From an uncultured Clostridia bacterium (GTDB taxonomy: Bacteria; Bacillota; Clostridia; TANB77; CAG-508), in contig CAPNDH010000059.1 in assembly GCA_948664205.1 (NCBI GenBank), forward strand, positions 1 through 6,399: 6,399 bases of DNA. Direction: 5' to 3'. Within the stretch, counting starts at the first letter, position 1, and every line of letters begins with the position of its first letter. The position numbers and the translations under genes are program-made. The notes beneath the pieces are model-generated. The model was not told the DNA's origin, ran no database searches, and worked only from the letters and a program-made list of their open reading frames with translations. Of the stretch, positions 5,791 through 6,399 are shown piece after piece.

Positions 5791-5930
5791 ATTAATAAAT
5801 GATGAATAATTAATAATGAATGATGAATAATTATTGATTATTAATTAGAAAAAAATAGAATTTGAATAGGTAATGAATAAATAGTAAATAATACAACCCA
5901 ATTATTCACTATTCATTATTCACTATTCAC
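5791..5930. repeat. MITE-like repeat: tandem units in an imperfect inverted repeat
   Basis: The left part has two copies of AATGATGAATAATTA (5798-5812 and 5819-5833, 21-base period). The right part has two exact tandem copies of TTATTCACTATTCA (5902-5915 and 5916-5929). The left segment 5812-5832 and right segment 5900-5920 are inverted copies matching at 19 of 21 positions, so the whole element can form a long hairpin with about 67 bases between arms. It contains no open reading frame. It resembles the short AT-rich palindromic repeats scattered between genes in clostridial genomes, but no terminal target duplication is evident. It separates infA from rpmJ, which are normally close together. 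Confidence 0.7.
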
Positions 5931-5956
5931 TAAATAATCATGGGGGGTGTATTAAA

Positions 5957-6070
5957 GTGAAAGTAAGACCATCAGTTAAAAAAATATGCGACAAATGCAA
6001 AGTAATTAAAAGAAAAGGTGTTATAAGGGTAATATGTGAAAACCCAAAACACAAACAAAGACAAGGATAA
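5957..6070 (+). CDS. rpmJ: 50S ribosomal protein L36
   Basis: L36 (bL36) is a tiny zinc-ribbon protein of the large subunit that contacts 23S rRNA. The 37-residue product MKVRPSVKKICDKCKVIKRK-GVIRVICENPKHKQRQG has exactly the family length and all zinc ligands of the C+ form: Cys11, Cys14, Cys27 and His32. Translation starts at GTG, preceded by a G-rich binding site (GGGGGTG around 5943-5949). It sits between infA and rpsM as expected. The C+ form needs zinc; many bacteria carry a second zinc-free copy elsewhere, which this window cannot show. Confidence 0.97.
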   Translation: MKVRPSVKKICDKCKVIKRKGVIRVICENPKHKQRQG

Positions 6071-6092
6071 TTTAAAACTTTATTTTGATATT

Positions 6093-6148
6093 AACACAAG
6101 TCTGAAGCGGCTGTAAACTTTTTAAAGTTTATAAACAAGGTTTGTGTT
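6093..6148 (+). promoter_or_regulatory. rpsM leader RNA, first composite hairpin
   Basis: An outer stem of 11 pairs (6093-6103 with 6138-6148, two of them G-T), an asymmetric internal loop (6104-6111, GAAGCGGC, against 6134-6137), and an inner stem of 9 pairs (6112-6120 with 6125-6133, one G-T) closed by TTTA. No U-tract follows, so it does not look like a terminator. The fold was drawn by hand from complementarity, without energy calculation. It is the 5' part of a 184-base noncoding gap in an otherwise compact operon. Confidence 0.6.
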
Positions 6149-6164
6149 TATATACATGTCTAAA

Positions 6165-6245
6165 GGTATTTAAAGATTGGAGCCTTTTCCAATGCATTTC
6201 ACCTTTAAATATCAATGGGCAAACTAGAATTTATTTATGGAGGTG
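6165..6245 (+). promoter_or_regulatory. rpsM leader RNA, second hairpin with anti-Shine-Dalgarno alternative
   Basis: Stem of 11 pairs (6165-6175 with 6203-6213, one G-T) stacked under a 6-pair hairpin ATTGGA/TCCAAT (6176-6181 with 6188-6193, loop GCCTTT), with a 9-base bulge on the 3' side. The segment CACCTTT (6200-6206) can instead pair with the rpsM ribosome binding site GGAGGTG (6239-6245), seven consecutive pairs including two G-T. That pairing excludes the base of the hairpin, so the two states are mutually exclusive. Loop bases GCCT (6182-6185) can also pair with GGGC (6217-6220), a possible pseudoknot. The arrangement suggests control of rpsM translation, by analogy with S4 control of the alpha operon in E. 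coli. Confidence 0.55.
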
Positions 6246-6254
6246 CTAAAAAAT

Positions 6255-6399
6255 ATGGCTCGTATAGCAGGAGTAGATTTACCTAGAGAAAAAAGAGTAG
6301 AAATAGGACTAACTTACATATATGGTATAGGACTAGCTAGTTCTCAAAAAATATTAAAAGAAGCTGGAGTTAATCCAGATACTAGAGTAAAAGACTTAA
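6255..6399 (+). CDS. rpsM: 30S ribosomal protein S13, 5' part
   Basis: S13 (uS13) lies in the head of the small subunit and contacts the large subunit and P-site tRNA. The window holds the first 48 codons: MARIAGVDLPREKRVEIGLT followed by YIYGIGLASSQKILKEAGVNPDTRVKDL. This is the typical N-terminus, with the helix-hairpin-helix-like YIYGIG segment. The full protein is about 120 residues, so more than half lies beyond the window. The start has GGAGGTG at 6239-6245, nine bases upstream. It opens the alpha operon, usually rpsM-rpsK-rpsD-rpoA-rplQ, behind a structured leader. Confidence 0.97.
   Translation, partial: MARIAGVDLPREKRVEIGLTYIYGIGLASSQKILKEAGVNPDTRVKDL

Noticed and set aside
5834..5861. 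TTGATT-16-TAGAAT as an rpmJ promoter
   Set aside because: It lies within and beside the AT-rich repeat element, where such matches arise by chance, and both hexamers deviate from consensus.
5902..5929. Tandem TTATTCACTATTCA units as a CRISPR-like array
   Set aside because: The units are 14 bases, directly adjacent with no spacers, only two copies, and there are no cas genes nearby.
6093..6148. Terminator after rpmJ
   Set aside because: The stem is long and bulged and is followed by TTATATACATG, not a T-run, and it lies in the leader of a gene that needs transcription from upstream.
6071..6254. A tRNA or other known small RNA gene in the rpmJ-rpsM gap
   Set aside because: No cloverleaf, T-loop consensus or CCA-adjacent acceptor stem can be drawn; the long two-hairpin layout does not match tRNA, 5S, 4.5S or 6S RNA.

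Overview
The window is a very AT-rich, low-GC Gram-positive segment, most likely from a Clostridia-type Firmicute. The evidence is strong AGGAGG-type ribosome binding sites, TTGACA/TATAAT-like promoters, AGA/ATA/TTA-biased codons, a four-cysteine zinc-type LID in adenylate kinase, and a 'KGITLIsLVITIIVLIILA' prepilin leader common in gut Clostridia. I cannot name a species from sequence alone. The backbone is the end of the spc ribosomal-protein operon and the start of the alpha operon, in the classical order rplO-secY-adk-map-infA-rpmJ-rpsM, all on the + strand.

Layout: rplO (L15) and secY abut with no gap and end at a strong bidirectional terminator (1788-1815). The canonical secY-adk junction is then interrupted. 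A small WG-repeat-like protein lies on the minus strand (1821-2147). A divergent promoter region (2148-2408) follows, then a DUF4160-DUF2442 gene pair. The pair runs straight into adk through a TAATG stop/start overlap, so adk appears to depend on the inserted pair's promoter and translation. After adk comes a terminator, then a second interruption: a free-standing prepilin-like gene (3834-4625) with its own promoter and terminator. The core then resumes with map, which has a one-base frameshift near 4884-4891, followed by infA and rpmJ (each preceded by a good RBS) and the first 48 codons of rpsM. infA has a near-consensus promoter inside the 3' end of map.

Two noncoding segments stand out. 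Between infA and rpmJ is a repeat element made of tandem 14-15/21-nt units arranged as a long imperfect inverted repeat. Between rpmJ and rpsM is a 184-nt leader that folds into two long composite hairpins. It also contains a segment complementary to the rpsM Shine-Dalgarno that competes with the second hairpin, which is what a ribosomal-protein autoregulatory leader would look like.

Functionally the core genes supply ribosome parts (L15, L36, S13), translation initiation (IF-1), the Sec translocon channel (SecY), nucleotide balance (Adk) and N-terminal methionine removal (MAP). The accessory genes sit in the two gaps where the ancestral operon was split, and each part has acquired its own transcription signals. 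The most interesting candidates are the rpsM leader RNA, the DUF4160-DUF2442 pair coupled to an essential gene, and the map frameshift.
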